Shown: positions 1 to 7,268, counted from the first letter of the stretch. The stretch: DNA of 16,554 nucleotides from CAZIDL01 sp964537825 (GCA_964537825.1 CAZIDL010000057.1:1-16554), one strand, 5' to 3'. The notes: generated by a model from the sequence alone, not told the origin. Numbers and translations are program-made.

Positions 1-766
1 CGTACTTCGGATCTCCAAGCCCTTCGTGCATCACCTTGAGGATGCTGTGGCAAACATCCAGTCCGATGAAGTCAGCAAGCTGAAGGGGACCCATGGGATG
101 AGCCATGCCGAGCTTCATCACGGTATCGATCTCTTCAACGCCGGCCACCCCTTGGTGGAGAGTCTCGATGGCCTCGTTGATCATGGGCATTAAGATCCTG
201 TTGGCGACGAAGCCCGGATAATCGTTCACTTCCACGGGGACCTTCCCGAGCTCTTTCGAAGTGTCCATGACGGTCTTCGTCACCTCGTCAGAGGTTGAGT
301 ATCCCCGTATCACTTCCACGAGTTTCATGATGGGGACGGGGTTCATGAAGTGCATTCCGATCACCTTTTCCGGCCTAGCTGTAGCGGAAGCGATCCGCGT
401 TATCGAGATGGAAGAAGTGTTGCTGGCCAGAATACTCTCCTTGGGGGCATTGCTATCGATCTCTTCGAAGATCTTCAGCTTGAGTTCGATGGATTCAGTG
501 GCCGCTTCAACGACAAGCTCAGCCTCTTTGACCCCGTCGGCGACCTGTTGCTGCGTACCGATCCGATCCAGCGTCGCCTTTTTGTCTTCCTCTTGGATCT
601 TTTCTTTCTTCACCATCCGATCGAGGTTCTTATCGATGGTGGCAAGCCCTTTGTCGAGGGCCTCCTTCGATACGTCGGTAAGGGTGACTTCATAGCCGGC
701 CTGAGCGAATACGTGGGCTATCCCGTTCCCCATGGTCCCGGCTCCGATGACTGCAATGCGCTTCAT
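1..766 (-). CDS. hbd: 3-hydroxybutyryl-CoA dehydrogenase, 3' end cut by window edge
   Basis: NAD(P)-dependent 3-hydroxyacyl-CoA dehydrogenase acting in the cytoplasm on 3-hydroxybutyryl-CoA / acetoacetyl-CoA, in fatty-acid or butyrate-type metabolism. Seen in the sequence: translation from the ATG at 766 begins MKRIAVIGAGTMGNGIAHVF, a Rossmann dinucleotide site (GxGxxG) at the extreme N-terminus. The family stretch HFMNPVPIMKLVEVI carries the expected catalytic His and Glu, and PGFVANRIL opens the C-terminal dimerisation domain. About 255 codons are visible. Single-domain members run to about 280-300 residues, so only a short C-terminal tail lies outside the window. The start is the only sensible ATG just ahead of the Rossmann strand. 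A TAnnTTTG element 24 bases upstream suggests its own promoter, although the sugar-transferase operon reads in the same direction and could read through. The family is certain; substrate chain length is inferred from the single-domain size. Confidence 0.95.
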   Translation of the reverse strand, partial: MKRIAVIGAGTMGNGIAHVFAQAGYEVTLTDVSKEALDKGLATIDKNLDRMVKKEKIQEEDKKATLDRIGTQQQVADGVKEAELVVEAATESIELKLKIFEEIDSNAPKESILASNTSSISITRIASATARPEKVIGMHFMNPVPIMKLVEVIRGYSTSDEVTKTVMDTSKELGKVPVEVNDYPGFVANRILMPMINEAIETLHQGVAGVEEIDTVMKLGMAHPMGPLQLADFIGLDVCHSILKVMHEGLGDPKY

Positions 767-790
767 GAATGCTCGATCTTGTTAGAGGCC

Positions 791-798
791 CAAAACTA
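791..798 (-). promoter_or_regulatory. Putative -7 promoter element for hbd
   Basis: On the minus strand this reads TAGTTTTG, an exact match to the Bacteroidota -7 consensus TAnnTTTG, 24 bases ahead of the hbd ATG. I see no TTG -33 element at the usual spacing. Just upstream (801-814) is a small inverted repeat, GGATC-AGGA-GATCC, which may be a weak terminator for the preceding sugar-transferase operon. Its partner T-run is poor. Confidence 0.4.
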
Positions 799-824
799 AT
801 GGATCAGGAGATCCCTGGAGCGTT

Positions 825-2249
825 TCATTTCCCTTTCCCCTTGAGGACCGTGAGGATCGTATGGATCATGATCTTGAGGTCCACGGCCAATGACATGTTC
901 TCGATGTAGAGCAGGTCGTACTTCGAGCGCTCGATCATCTCCTCGACGTTCTCAGCGTATCCGAACTTGACCATGCCCCAGGAAGTGATGCCTGGTTTCA
1001 CCTTCAGAAGGGCTTTGTAATAGGGAGCCTTTTGCACGATCCGATCGATGAAATAGCGTCGCTCAGGCCTGGGACCCACCAGGGACATTTCTCCTTTCAG
1101 AACGTTGAAGAAGTTCGGTAGCTCATCCAAGCGGGTGCGCCTTAGGAAGCGACCAACACGGGTCACCCTTGGGTCGTGGTTGCTCGAAAGTCGGGGTCCG
1201 TCCTTTTCTGCTTCCTGAACCATCGTTCGGAACTTGTAAATGCGGAAGGGGCGGTCGTGCATACCAATTCTTTCCTGAGAATAGATCACAGGGCCTTTGG
1301 AGCTGAACCGTATCAATAAGGCGATGATCAAAAACAAAGGGGAGAGGAGGACCAGCGCAAGGAAGGAGATCAGGATATCCAGTCCCCGTTTGATGGATCG
1401 CTGCCATTCGGGCATAACCCCTGCATCGATCTCGATGAGAGGAGCTCCGAGGATACTGGACATCTTGACCGACCCGGAGAGGATGTCATAAAGGTCCGGG
1501 TTCACTTTTACGAGTACATCCCGGTATTCGAGTTTCCCGATGACCTTTTCGATCTCCCGATGTTGCGAGGAATCCAGGGCAAGGATCACTTCTTCCACGC
1601 CTTCTTCTTCGATCACTTGTCCGATATCATCTATATTTCCCAGATGAGGGAGTTCTTGCTCAAGCCCTTCTTCGCTGTTCCCGTTAAGGCTCAGAAAGCC
1701 AACGAACTGGTTTCCCTGGGATTGATCCAGGTTTTCCAGTTCGCGGTACAAGTGGAGTGCTTTCTTATCAGCCCCGACCAATAGCGTTTTGAATCCCAAG
1801 CGCCGGTCATGGACCTTTTTCACCGTGATGGAAGTGAGGATGAGGCGGGGAACGAGATTGAGCGTTGAGTGAAGAAGGAGCAGGACGGCGTAGGAGATGT
1901 AATAGTGATGATAGGAGCCGACCGGATCGTCCAACACGAAGAGGAAAAAGAGGACCGTTACGCCCACTAAAGAGAGGATAAGGGTTTTTCCAAGTTCTTG
2001 GGTCCGGTTCTTCCGGAAGATCTGTGTGTAATTCCCTCCGATGCCGTAGAATCCGATCCAGAAGAGTGGGATGAAGACCCAAGCCAGGTAGAGCTTCTCG
2101 GTTATCTCGAGGGGCACTTCATACCCGAATTTCTGTGGTTCGATATAAGCTTTGCGGAAAAAGAAGAAAAGGGTCCAGGCCGATGCGGAGCTCAGTATGT
2201 CCGCCAGAACGTATTTCGCGATCTGCAGTCCCTTCCGTTTCCGCTTCAT
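825..2249 (-). CDS. Polyprenyl-phosphate sugar-1-phosphate transferase (WcaJ/WbaP-like)
   Basis: A 474-residue membrane enzyme that would move a sugar-1-phosphate from a UDP-sugar to undecaprenyl phosphate, starting a repeat unit for exopolysaccharide, O-antigen or glycan. The N-terminus has about four hydrophobic segments (roughly residues 10-30, 52-70, 87-106, 118-140). A nucleotide-binding-like (CoA_binding_3) domain follows at about 150-275. The bacterial sugar transferase domain spans about 284-474 with its re-entrant hydrophobic segment at 290-312. Diagnostic motifs are KFRTM (339-343), the catalytic Asp-Glu pair in TRLDELPNF (D375, E376), LVGPRPER (390-397) and VKPGITSWGMV (418-428). 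Length and domain order match the long WcaJ/WbaP type. The ATG lies inside the stop of the upstream gene (ATGA overlap), so translation is probably coupled. The family assignment is firm; which sugar is transferred cannot be read from the sequence. Confidence 0.95.
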   Translation of the reverse strand: MKRKRKGLQIAKYVLADILSSASAWTLFFFFRKAYIEPQKFGYEVPLEITEKLYLAWVFIPLFWIGFYGIGGNYTQIFRKNRTQELGKTLILSLVGVTVLFFLFVLDDPVGSYHHYYISYAVLLLLHSTLNLVPRLILTSITVKKVHDRRLGFKTLLVGADKKALHLYRELENLDQSQGNQFVGFLSLNGNSEEGLEQELPHLGNIDDIGQVIEEEGVEEVILALDSSQHREIEKVIGKLEYRDVLVKVNPDLYDILSGSVKMSSILGAPLIEIDAGVMPEWQRSIKRGLDILISFLALVLLSPLFLIIALLIRFSSKGPVIYSQERIGMHDRPFRIYKFRTMVQEAEKDGPRLSSNHDPRVTRVGRFLRRTRLDELPNFFNVLKGEMSLVGPRPERRYFIDRIVQKAPYYKALLKVKPGITSWGMVKFGYAENVEEMIERSKYDLLYIENMSLAVDLKIMIHTILTVLKGKGK

Positions 2250-3166
2250 CGATCCTGATACAGCACTTTGAAGTTGTCGATCAGAATATCGCTTTCTGTG
2301 CTCCCTCCCCTTAAACTGGATTGGATAAAGACTTCATGGCTGAGGGCGTTCTCTTCCTCACTGACGATAGGGGTCAGGTCCACGTAGATCTTGTTCCAGC
2401 GTAGCTTCCCGTTCGGCCCTTTGGTCGCGGTCAGGTTGAGGAGCGAGCGTTTATAGGTCTCTTTCGGGTATTCCGCGAGGAGGCCTACATTGATGGTGTC
2501 CCTGCTCTTATAATTGAGTTCCAGAAAGACCGGATCTCCAGCTTCGAAGCGGAACTCCCCTTCTGAGGCTCCAAGGAAGAATTCATCTTTTTGGTCCAAT
2601 CGGATCTTACCAGAACCATTCCCTTCGAAGGTCTCGGTCTGGTCCTCTGTTATATCCAGGCTTGCATCGCTGCTCGACCGGGCGGTCACGTTCTGCTCTG
2701 TCGGGTCATCAAAATCTTCGTTCCATACCGTGATGAACTCCTGACCGTAGTATTCAAAACGGGGTTCGATCTCGACGCTATCTCCTGCACGAAGGTTCCT
2801 TTCGGTCTCATAGAACTGGTAAAAGGGATACCGGAGTTTTTCCCCGATCATCCCGTTCTTTTGGATCCCGGCGGCGATCTTGATGCTCCGCTCTCCGGTC
2901 TGGGGGGTGTATACGGTCGCTGGAAGTTCGTAGACCCCTTCGAGGCTGTCATCCACATAAACCCATGCATAGCGGATATCGTGGGATCCGCTCCCTTCGG
3001 TGATCGGGTCGGTCTTGACGCTCGGGTTCTCGATGCGGATGAAGGAAGGGGTCTTTTCCTTCGGATCGATCACATCGCAGGCGCTGGGCATGGAGAGCAA
3101 AAGAGGGACTAAAAAGCCTATCCTTTTCGTAGTCGCTCCAACACCTTGGAAAAAAAGGGTTCTCAT
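2246..3166 (-). CDS. Unrecognised exported lipoprotein-like protein in a sugar-transferase operon
   Basis: I do not recognise this 306-residue protein. It starts with basic residues, then a hydrophobic stretch (about 16-27) ending in SMPSAC. C30 is a plausible lipid-attachment cysteine, although Pro at -3 is unusual for a lipobox. The mature part is acidic and rich in beta-type alternation. Residues about 31-150 form one block. From about 150, segments such as EGNGSGKIRL and a final DILIDNFKVLY resemble jelly-roll carbohydrate-binding folds; that resemblance is my inference, not a family match. The gene overlaps both neighbours by four bases (ATGA on each side), between an NAD-dependent sugar oxidoreductase and a polyprenyl sugar transferase, so it is almost certainly cotranscribed with them. 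A role on the periplasmic or outer face in glycan synthesis, anchoring or export fits the context but is unproven. Confidence 0.85.
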   Translation of the reverse strand: MRTLFFQGVGATTKRIGFLVPLLLSMPSACDVIDPKEKTPSFIRIENPSVKTDPITEGSGSHDIRYAWVYVDDSLEGVYELPATVYTPQTGERSIKIAAGIQKNGMIGEKLRYPFYQFYETERNLRAGDSVEIEPRFEYYGQEFITVWNEDFDDPTEQNVTARSSSDASLDITEDQTETFEGNGSGKIRLDQKDEFFLGASEGEFRFEAGDPVFLELNYKSRDTINVGLLAEYPKETYKRSLLNLTATKGPNGKLRWNKIYVDLTPIVSEEENALSHEVFIQSSLRGGSTESDILIDNFKVLYQDR

Positions 3167-4164
3167 TGCTCCCGGTCTTCGATAAGTCCGGATGTTGCCC
3201 GAACGCTTTCCGTCACCCGGTGCGCTACTTCGATGGCCTGATAACCGTCCTGGACATTGACATCGGGGGTGAGGTCTTTCTCGATGGCCTTGGCAAAAGC
3301 GATCAACTCTTCTTTGATCGGATTGTTGGCCTCCACTTCAGGCTTGTCGAAGAGCACTTCTTTTTGGCGCCCGCTCTTTTCATCCGCTAGGGTCATGCTG
3401 AAAGGGTCGGGATCACCCTCCGGGTCGCGGATCCGAACGAGCTCCATCGAGCGCTCCAACATGTCCACAGCAATGTAAGCGTCCTTTTGAAAGAAACGAG
3501 TTCTGCGCATCTCCTTCATGGATATTCTACTCGCCGTCAGATTGGCCACAGAACCGTTGGTGAACTCGATCCGGGCGTTGGCGATATCCGGAGAATCACT
3601 AATAACGGCCACTCCACTTGCATGCACGCGCTGGACGGTGGATCTGACCACACTAAGGACGATATCGATATCGTGGACCATCAAGTCGAATATGACCGGC
3701 ACATCCGTGCCTCGTGGATTAAAAGGGGCCAATCGATGGGTCTCGATGAACATCGGTCGATCGAGGTAGGGTAACGCATGTTGGAAAGCAGGATTGTACC
3801 GTTCTACATGACCGACCTGCAATTTCATGTTGGATTCTTCGACAAGCCTTACGAGGGAGCGCGCTTGTTCCACGGTGTCGGTCAGAGGCTTTTCCACGAA
3901 AACGTGGCGGGCATGCTTCAAAGCATAGACCGCACAATCGTAATGGTCGAGGGTGGGGATTACGATGTCCACGACATCCACAGCCTCGACGAGCTCTTCC
4001 ATGGAAGGAAAAGACCTGAAAGATCCAAGTTCCTTAGCTTCTTTCACCTTTTCCGGGTCCGGATCGTAGATACCGACCAAGCGGTAAGTCTGCTCCAGTT
4101 CCTTGATCAGGCGGATGTGGATCTTTCCCAGATGTCCGGCACCGAGTACACCGATCTTGAGCAT
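3163..4164 (-). CDS. Gfo/Idh/MocA-family NAD(P)-dependent oxidoreductase
   Basis: A 333-residue cytoplasmic oxidoreductase, probably oxidising or reducing a sugar or nucleotide sugar. Residues 4-13 (IGVLGAGHLG) form the Rossmann nucleotide site. FVEKPLT (89-95) carries the family's EKP motif, where the lysine is important for catalysis. GHVERYNPAF (118-127) and DLMVHDIDIV (160-169) complete the substrate side; H164 and D165 sit where this family keeps its catalytic His/Asp region. The GHxERxNP plus DLMxHDID pattern is the one I associate with UDP-GlcNAc 3-dehydrogenase-like (GnnA/WlbA-type) members, so a nucleotide-sugar substrate is a reasonable inference. It is first in an operon with an exported protein and a polyprenyl sugar transferase. 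A TAnnTTTG element lies 25 bases upstream of the ATG. The family is sure; the substrate is not. Confidence 0.93.
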   Translation of the reverse strand: MLKIGVLGAGHLGKIHIRLIKELEQTYRLVGIYDPDPEKVKEAKELGSFRSFPSMEELVEAVDVVDIVIPTLDHYDCAVYALKHARHVFVEKPLTDTVEQARSLVRLVEESNMKLQVGHVERYNPAFQHALPYLDRPMFIETHRLAPFNPRGTDVPVIFDLMVHDIDIVLSVVRSTVQRVHASGVAVISDSPDIANARIEFTNGSVANLTASRISMKEMRRTRFFQKDAYIAVDMLERSMELVRIRDPEGDPDPFSMTLADEKSGRQKEVLFDKPEVEANNPIKEELIAFAKAIEKDLTPDVNVQDGYQAIEVAHRVTESVRATSGLIEDREQ

Positions 4165-4189
4165 GGGGGTGGTTTCAATAGAAGAGAAG

Positions 4190-4197
4190 CAAATTTA
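4190..4197 (-). promoter_or_regulatory. Putative -7 promoter element for the oxidoreductase operon
   Basis: The minus strand reads TAAATTTG, an exact TAnnTTTG match, ending 25 bases ahead of the ATG at 4164. The nearest minus-strand TTG lies only 15 bases further upstream, shorter than the usual spacing. It is the best promoter candidate for the three-gene operon ending at 825. Confidence 0.5.
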
Positions 4198-4247
4198 AAT
4201 GATCCCTACAAGCAAGGAAGGGGAGCAGCGGACAAAAGGGCTTTTCC

Positions 4248-4255
4248 TATCTTTG
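4248..4255 (+). promoter_or_regulatory. Putative -7 element immediately ahead of pcm
   Basis: TATCTTTG matches the Bacteroidota TAnnTTTG consensus exactly and ends only five bases before the ATG at 4261. If it is used, the transcript would begin at or within a few bases of the first ATG. That makes the mRNA leaderless or nearly so, or means translation starts at the in-frame ATGs at 4270 or 4273. No clear -33 TTG is present. Confidence 0.45.
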
Positions 4256-4260
4256 GAGCA

Positions 4261-4938
4261 ATGGGCTCCATGATGAATGACGGATATCGGCAACAGGGGC
4301 TGCGAAAGCGCTTGATCCAGGAACTCCGGGAAAAAGGGATCGATGATGAAGCGGTCTTGGATGCGATGGGGAAGGTGCAACGCCACCTCTTTCTCGACGA
4401 TGCTTTTCTCGAATATGCCTATCAGGATCGGGCCTTTCCGATCGATGCAGGGCAGACCATTTCGCAGCCTTACACGGTTGCTCTTCAGACCTCGCTTTTA
4501 GGGGTTCAGAAAGGACATCGTGTTCTCGAGATCGGTACGGGGTCCGGTTATCAGGCCGCGGTCCTTGATCAGATGCGGGTGCGTTTGATCAGTGTGGAAA
4601 GGCAACGGAAACTTTACGATAAGGCCACTCGGATCCTTCGAAAACAGGGTGCAAAGGTCCGTTGCATCTACGGCGATGGCTATGAGGGAGCCCGGAACTT
4701 CGCTCCCTTCGATCGCATCCTCGTTACGTGTGGGGCTCCTTCTATACCGGAAAGCTTGTTGGAACAACTCGTTCCGGGGGGAATGATGGTCGTACCAGTG
4801 GGGGAGGAGGAGCAGCGATTGAAACGGGTCGTCAAGGATGAGAACGGAGGGCTTTCAGAGAGCGATCATGGGCCTGCGCGATTCGTGCCGATGCTTCAGC
4901 GGAAAGAAAAAAAGAGTGAACGGGGATGGAATAATTAA
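4261..4938 (+). CDS. pcm: Protein-L-isoaspartate O-methyltransferase
   Basis: A SAM-dependent methyltransferase that methylates L-isoaspartyl residues in aged proteins so that they can revert to aspartate; cytoplasmic protein repair. With the ATG at 4261 the protein has 225 residues, typical for bacterial Pcm. Visible motifs are RHLFL (41-45), the active-site loop AGQTISQPYTVA (63-74), and SAM motif I VLEIGTGSGYQAAVL (88-102). VERQRKLYDKA follows as the acidic-ended second SAM strand, then LVPGGMMVVPVG. The reading frame stays open upstream to about 3778, but that part lies antisense to the oxidoreductase and has no family similarity. The conserved start is therefore the cluster of ATGs at 4261, 4270 and 4273. 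The gene is divergent from the oxidoreductase operon and transcribed toward the beta-barrel gene. A basic tail (RKEKKSERGWNN) follows the domain. Confidence 0.95.
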   Translation: MGSMMNDGYRQQGLRKRLIQELREKGIDDEAVLDAMGKVQRHLFLDDAFLEYAYQDRAFPIDAGQTISQPYTVALQTSLLGVQKGHRVLEIGTGSGYQAAVLDQMRVRLISVERQRKLYDKATRILRKQGAKVRCIYGDGYEGARNFAPFDRILVTCGAPSIPESLLEQLVPGGMMVVPVGEEEQRLKRVVKDENGGLSESDHGPARFVPMLQRKEKKSERGWNN

Positions 4939-4945
4939 CAGGGTT

Positions 4946-4978
4946 TTGTTCATAAACGGCAAATGCTATTTACATTCG
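4946..4978 (+). promoter_or_regulatory. Putative promoter for the beta-barrel protein gene
   Basis: TTG at 4946-4948 and TACATTCG at 4971-4978 (seven of the eight positions allowed by TAnnTTTG) are 22 bases apart, within the range reported for Bacteroidota -33/-7 pairs. This leaves a 5' leader of roughly 55 bases that is AT-rich and lacks a Shine-Dalgarno motif. A second near match, TATTTTCG, occurs at 4995-5002 without a matching -33. Confidence 0.4.
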
Positions 4979-5039
4979 CACTTAAATGACGATATATTTT
5001 CGACTTGTGAATGATCGTTTAACCTAAAATCTGTTGATC

Positions 5040-5975
5040 ATGAAAACCTTGAAATACTTTGCTTTGAGCTTAATGGGAGGCCTTTTCCTCGGGACGCCTG
5101 CATTCTCCCAAGATGATGGGGGCGGGGATGATGGCCCGACCAAGTTCCAAAAAGCGCAATCCGGTGATATCAGTATCGGTTTCCATCCCAGCTTGAACCT
5201 TCTCGGAGGCGGCGGCCTCCTTGGTGGAGGGGGTGGCCCTACCGGGAACCAGTTCGAGAACGACCTGTTCGGCAACGCACAGATCCTGGGTCGTTACTAC
5301 ATGAATAAGGACATCGCTATTCGTGTGGGACTCGGTATCCATTCGAATCGTCGGAAATCCACGACCAAGGACAGCGCTAGCTGGACCGAAAGCGGGTTTG
5401 AAGATGCTGATGGTAATCCTGTTACGATCGATCCTGATTCGGCCAGTTATGTGGAGACCTCGGTCGAGGAAAGCCAGGCTACTTTCAGTATTACACCAGG
5501 TGTAGAATATCACCTCTCCACGAACAGCAATGTCGATCCTTATGTGGGGCTCGATATTCCGCTTTCCTTTGTAGGAAGTACATCCCTTGATTCCACCACA
5601 AAAGGTTCAGGGTATGAATATGATGTTGCTGACGGTGAGTACGATGAGGTCAGTTATGAGTCCCAGTGGACCGAAGAAAGCCCTGGTGGCTTCGGCATCG
5701 GTGTTCGGGGGATCGTCGGTTTCAACTATTACATCTCCGACAAGATCTCGATCGGAGCCGAATATCGCATTGGCTTCGTGAACACTAGTACCGGTGGTAA
5801 GTATACCGGTTCTGAAGACCGATCAGGAAAAGAAGCTGGAGTTTCCTACGATGACACTGGTAATGAAGCTTGGAGTCACGATCCGAGCGGAGATTGGGGA
5901 TTTCAGGAAGAATTGTCTCAGGGAGGCTTTATAACTACCGCCCGCGGAGGCTTTAACCTCTCGATCTTCTTCTAA
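5040..5975 (+). CDS. Predicted outer-membrane beta-barrel protein
   Basis: A 311-residue exported protein. The signal peptide is clear (MKTLKYFALSLMGG then LFLGTPAFS, cleavage likely after residue 23). The mature N-terminus is glycine/aspartate-rich low complexity (about 25-68, with GGGG runs). The rest has many short amphipathic beta strands: GRYYMNKDIAIRVGLGI, FSITPGVEYHLSTNSNVDPYVGLDIPL, GIGVRGIVGFNYYISDKISIGAEYRIGF. It ends in Phe-Phe (GGFNLSIFF), the pattern recognised by BAM. This is the 'outer membrane beta-barrel' style common in Bacteroidota. The ATG at 5040 is preferred over the in-frame TTG at 5034 because it starts a normal signal peptide. The gene has its own promoter candidate and ends at a strong hairpin. 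Ligand or role is unknown; the Asp/Glu/Ser-rich loops could bind cations, which is only a guess. Confidence 0.88.
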   Translation: MKTLKYFALSLMGGLFLGTPAFSQDDGGGDDGPTKFQKAQSGDISIGFHPSLNLLGGGGLLGGGGGPTGNQFENDLFGNAQILGRYYMNKDIAIRVGLGIHSNRRKSTTKDSASWTESGFEDADGNPVTIDPDSASYVETSVEESQATFSITPGVEYHLSTNSNVDPYVGLDIPLSFVGSTSLDSTTKGSGYEYDVADGEYDEVSYESQWTEESPGGFGIGVRGIVGFNYYISDKISIGAEYRIGFVNTSTGGKYTGSEDRSGKEAGVSYDDTGNEAWSHDPSGDWGFQEELSQGGFITTARGGFNLSIFF

Positions 5976-5994
5976 GAAGCACCACCACAGGAAT

Positions 5995-6033
5995 AAAAAA
6001 AAAGCGGCATCCCTTTCGGGTGCCGCTTTTTTT
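5995..6033. terminator. Bidirectional rho-independent terminator
   Basis: An A-run at 5995-6003 is followed by GCGGCA, a CCC-TTTC-GGG cap, then TGCCGC and a run of seven T at 6027-6033. The GC stem with A-tract and T-tract on either side works on both strands. It lies between two converging genes: the beta-barrel gene stops at 5975 and smpB stops at 6057. Confidence 0.88.
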
Positions 6034-6056
6034 ATATCCATCCCCGATACCCCTTC

Positions 6057-6536
6057 CTATCGCTCCCGATCACGTTTCTTGGCCCGTTCCATTTCTCGCT
6101 TCAGGTCCTTTTCCTTCAGGTCCTTTCGCTTATCGTGAAGCTTTTTGCCTCGAACTACTCCTATTTCGAGCTTGGCGAACCCCCGATCGTTGATGAAAAG
6201 CCTTAATGGGACGATGGTGATGCCCGTGGTCTTTACTTTTTTCTGGATCTTCCGTAGTTCGTCCTTACGCAGCAAAAGTTTCCGTTCTCGGCGTTCTTCA
6301 TGACCAAAAAAAGCTTCGCTCTTCTCGTAGGCCTGGATGTGCATCTGCTTGACATAGAGCTCCCCTTTGTGGAAATAACAGAAGGCTTCCTTAATGCTGG
6401 CCTTCCCTTGACGGATGGATTTGATCTCGGATCCCTGCAAGCGAATACCTGCCGTGTAAGGTTCCAGCACTTCATATTCGTGCCAGGCTTTTTTGTTCTT
6501 GATCTGGATCTTATCAGGAGGTAGGAAATCAGCCAT
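6057..6536 (-). CDS. smpB: SsrA-binding protein SmpB
   Basis: A small basic RNA-binding protein that brings tmRNA (SsrA) to stalled ribosomes in trans-translation. Its 159 residues are normal for the family. The N-terminal OB-like core shows KNKKAWHEYEVLEPYTAGI, then LQGSEIKSIRQGKASI with the GSEIKS(I/L)R signature, and DRGFAKLEIGVVRGKK. The C-terminal tail starts with KLHDKR and is almost wholly charged (KEKDLKREMERAKKRDRER); in known SmpB this tail becomes helical in the mRNA channel. It lies six bases downstream of the DtxR-family regulator gene on the same strand, so the two are probably cotranscribed. It ends just before the shared terminator. Confidence 0.97.
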   Translation of the reverse strand: MADFLPPDKIQIKNKKAWHEYEVLEPYTAGIRLQGSEIKSIRQGKASIKEAFCYFHKGELYVKQMHIQAYEKSEAFFGHEERRERKLLLRKDELRKIQKKVKTTGITIVPLRLFINDRGFAKLEIGVVRGKKLHDKRKDLKEKDLKREMERAKKRDRER

Positions 6537-6542
6537 GCGTCT

Positions 6543-7208
6543 TCATTTCAGTTCTTCTTCCACGTAGAGGTTCTGAGCGACCTGAAAAGAGACCGAGAAA
6601 CGTTCCCCGTTCACAGGCTCGAGGATCCTTGAACCATCGAAATCGAAGCGCTCTACCACCTTGACACGGCTGCCAAGCCCAAGTCCCATCTTATCCAGAT
6701 AACGGAGGAATTCGGAGGAAGAGTCCCTGACCCCTACGATCTTAGCTGGATCACCTTCTTGGATCCCGGAAAGGAGTTTCCCTTCCCGCCGTTCCATTTT
6801 TCCGTCCTTGTCCGGTATGGGATCGCCGTGGGGATCGTATCGCGGATGGTCCAGAAATTGGTCCAGGCGATCCGTCAGTTGAGGAGAACGGATATGCTCC
6901 AACTCTTCGGCCAATTCGTGGACCTCGTCCCAACCAAATCCTAGTTTGTCCACCAAAAAGGTCTCCCAAAGTCGATGCTTCCGCACGATGCGCATCGCTT
7001 CGGCCTCCCCTTTATCCGTAAGTTCAGGACGCTTGTACTTCTGATAATGGACCAACCCTTTCTCCGATAATTTTCGGAGCATATCGGTCACGGAGGAAGC
7101 CTGTGTTTCCAAAAGCTCCGCGATCGCCTTTGTGGAGGCTCCTTCCTCTCCCCGCTGATTCAGGCTATGAATGGCCTTTATATAGTTCTCTTCCGTCTGT
7201 GAGTACAT
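6543..7208 (-). CDS. DtxR/MntR-family metal-dependent transcriptional regulator
   Basis: A 221-residue metal-sensing repressor. Residues about 1-63 form the winged helix (TEENYIKAIHSL, then ASTKAIAELLETQASSVTDMLRKLSEKGLVHY). About 64-140 form the dimerisation/metal domain. About 147-220 form an FeoA/SH3-like C-terminal domain. Aligning by eye with DtxR and MntR, H78, H97, E101, E104 and H105 match known metal-ligand positions. The residue at the DtxR Cys102 place is Glu (E101), as in MntR. However, the N-terminal ligand position (Met10 in DtxR, Asp8 in MntR) is Asn8, and MntR Glu11 is Lys11. Metal preference is therefore uncertain (Mn or Fe). It is divergent from a TonB receptor and followed six bases later by smpB. 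Autoregulation and control of the receptor are likely inferences. Confidence 0.93.
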   Translation of the reverse strand: MYSQTEENYIKAIHSLNQRGEEGASTKAIAELLETQASSVTDMLRKLSEKGLVHYQKYKRPELTDKGEAEAMRIVRKHRLWETFLVDKLGFGWDEVHELAEELEHIRSPQLTDRLDQFLDHPRYDPHGDPIPDKDGKMERREGKLLSGIQEGDPAKIVGVRDSSSEFLRYLDKMGLGLGSRVKVVERFDFDGSRILEPVNGERFSVSFQVAQNLYVEEELK

Positions 7209-7215
7209 GAGTGAA

Positions 7216-7223
7216 CAAAGATA
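7216..7223 (-). promoter_or_regulatory. Putative -7 element for the DtxR-family gene
   Basis: The minus strand reads TATCTTTG, an exact TAnnTTTG match identical to the element before pcm, ending seven bases ahead of the ATG at 7208. The transcript would have almost no leader. No good -33 TTG is visible. Confidence 0.5.
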
Positions 7224-7236
7224 GTTCAGTATATGT

Positions 7237-7268
7237 TTTGCTTACCTTAAATGTTAAAATTAGATTTG
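7237..7268 (+). promoter_or_regulatory. Putative promoter of the TonB receptor gene
   Basis: TTTG at 7237-7240, a 20-base spacer, and TAGATTTG at 7261-7268 give a full Bacteroidota -33/-7 pair with an exact -7. It ends 18 bases before the chosen ATG at 7287. The -7 box lies inside a dyad (7260-7273), suggesting direct repression by a bound regulator. Confidence 0.65.

Noticed and set aside
261..799. Two plus-strand open frames of about 145-149 codons over hbd
   Set aside because: They are antisense shadows of the strongly conserved 3-hydroxybutyryl-CoA dehydrogenase and have no domain of their own.
801..814. GGATC-AGGA-GATCC hairpin as a terminator for the sugar-transferase operon
   Set aside because: The stem is only five pairs with no proper T-run; it is kept only as a remark on the hbd promoter.
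3778..4260. Open frame continuous with pcm extending about 160 codons upstream of its ATG
   Set aside because: It runs antisense through the oxidoreductase gene and shows no family similarity. Pcm homology and a promoter-like TATCTTTG both place the start at 4261-4273.
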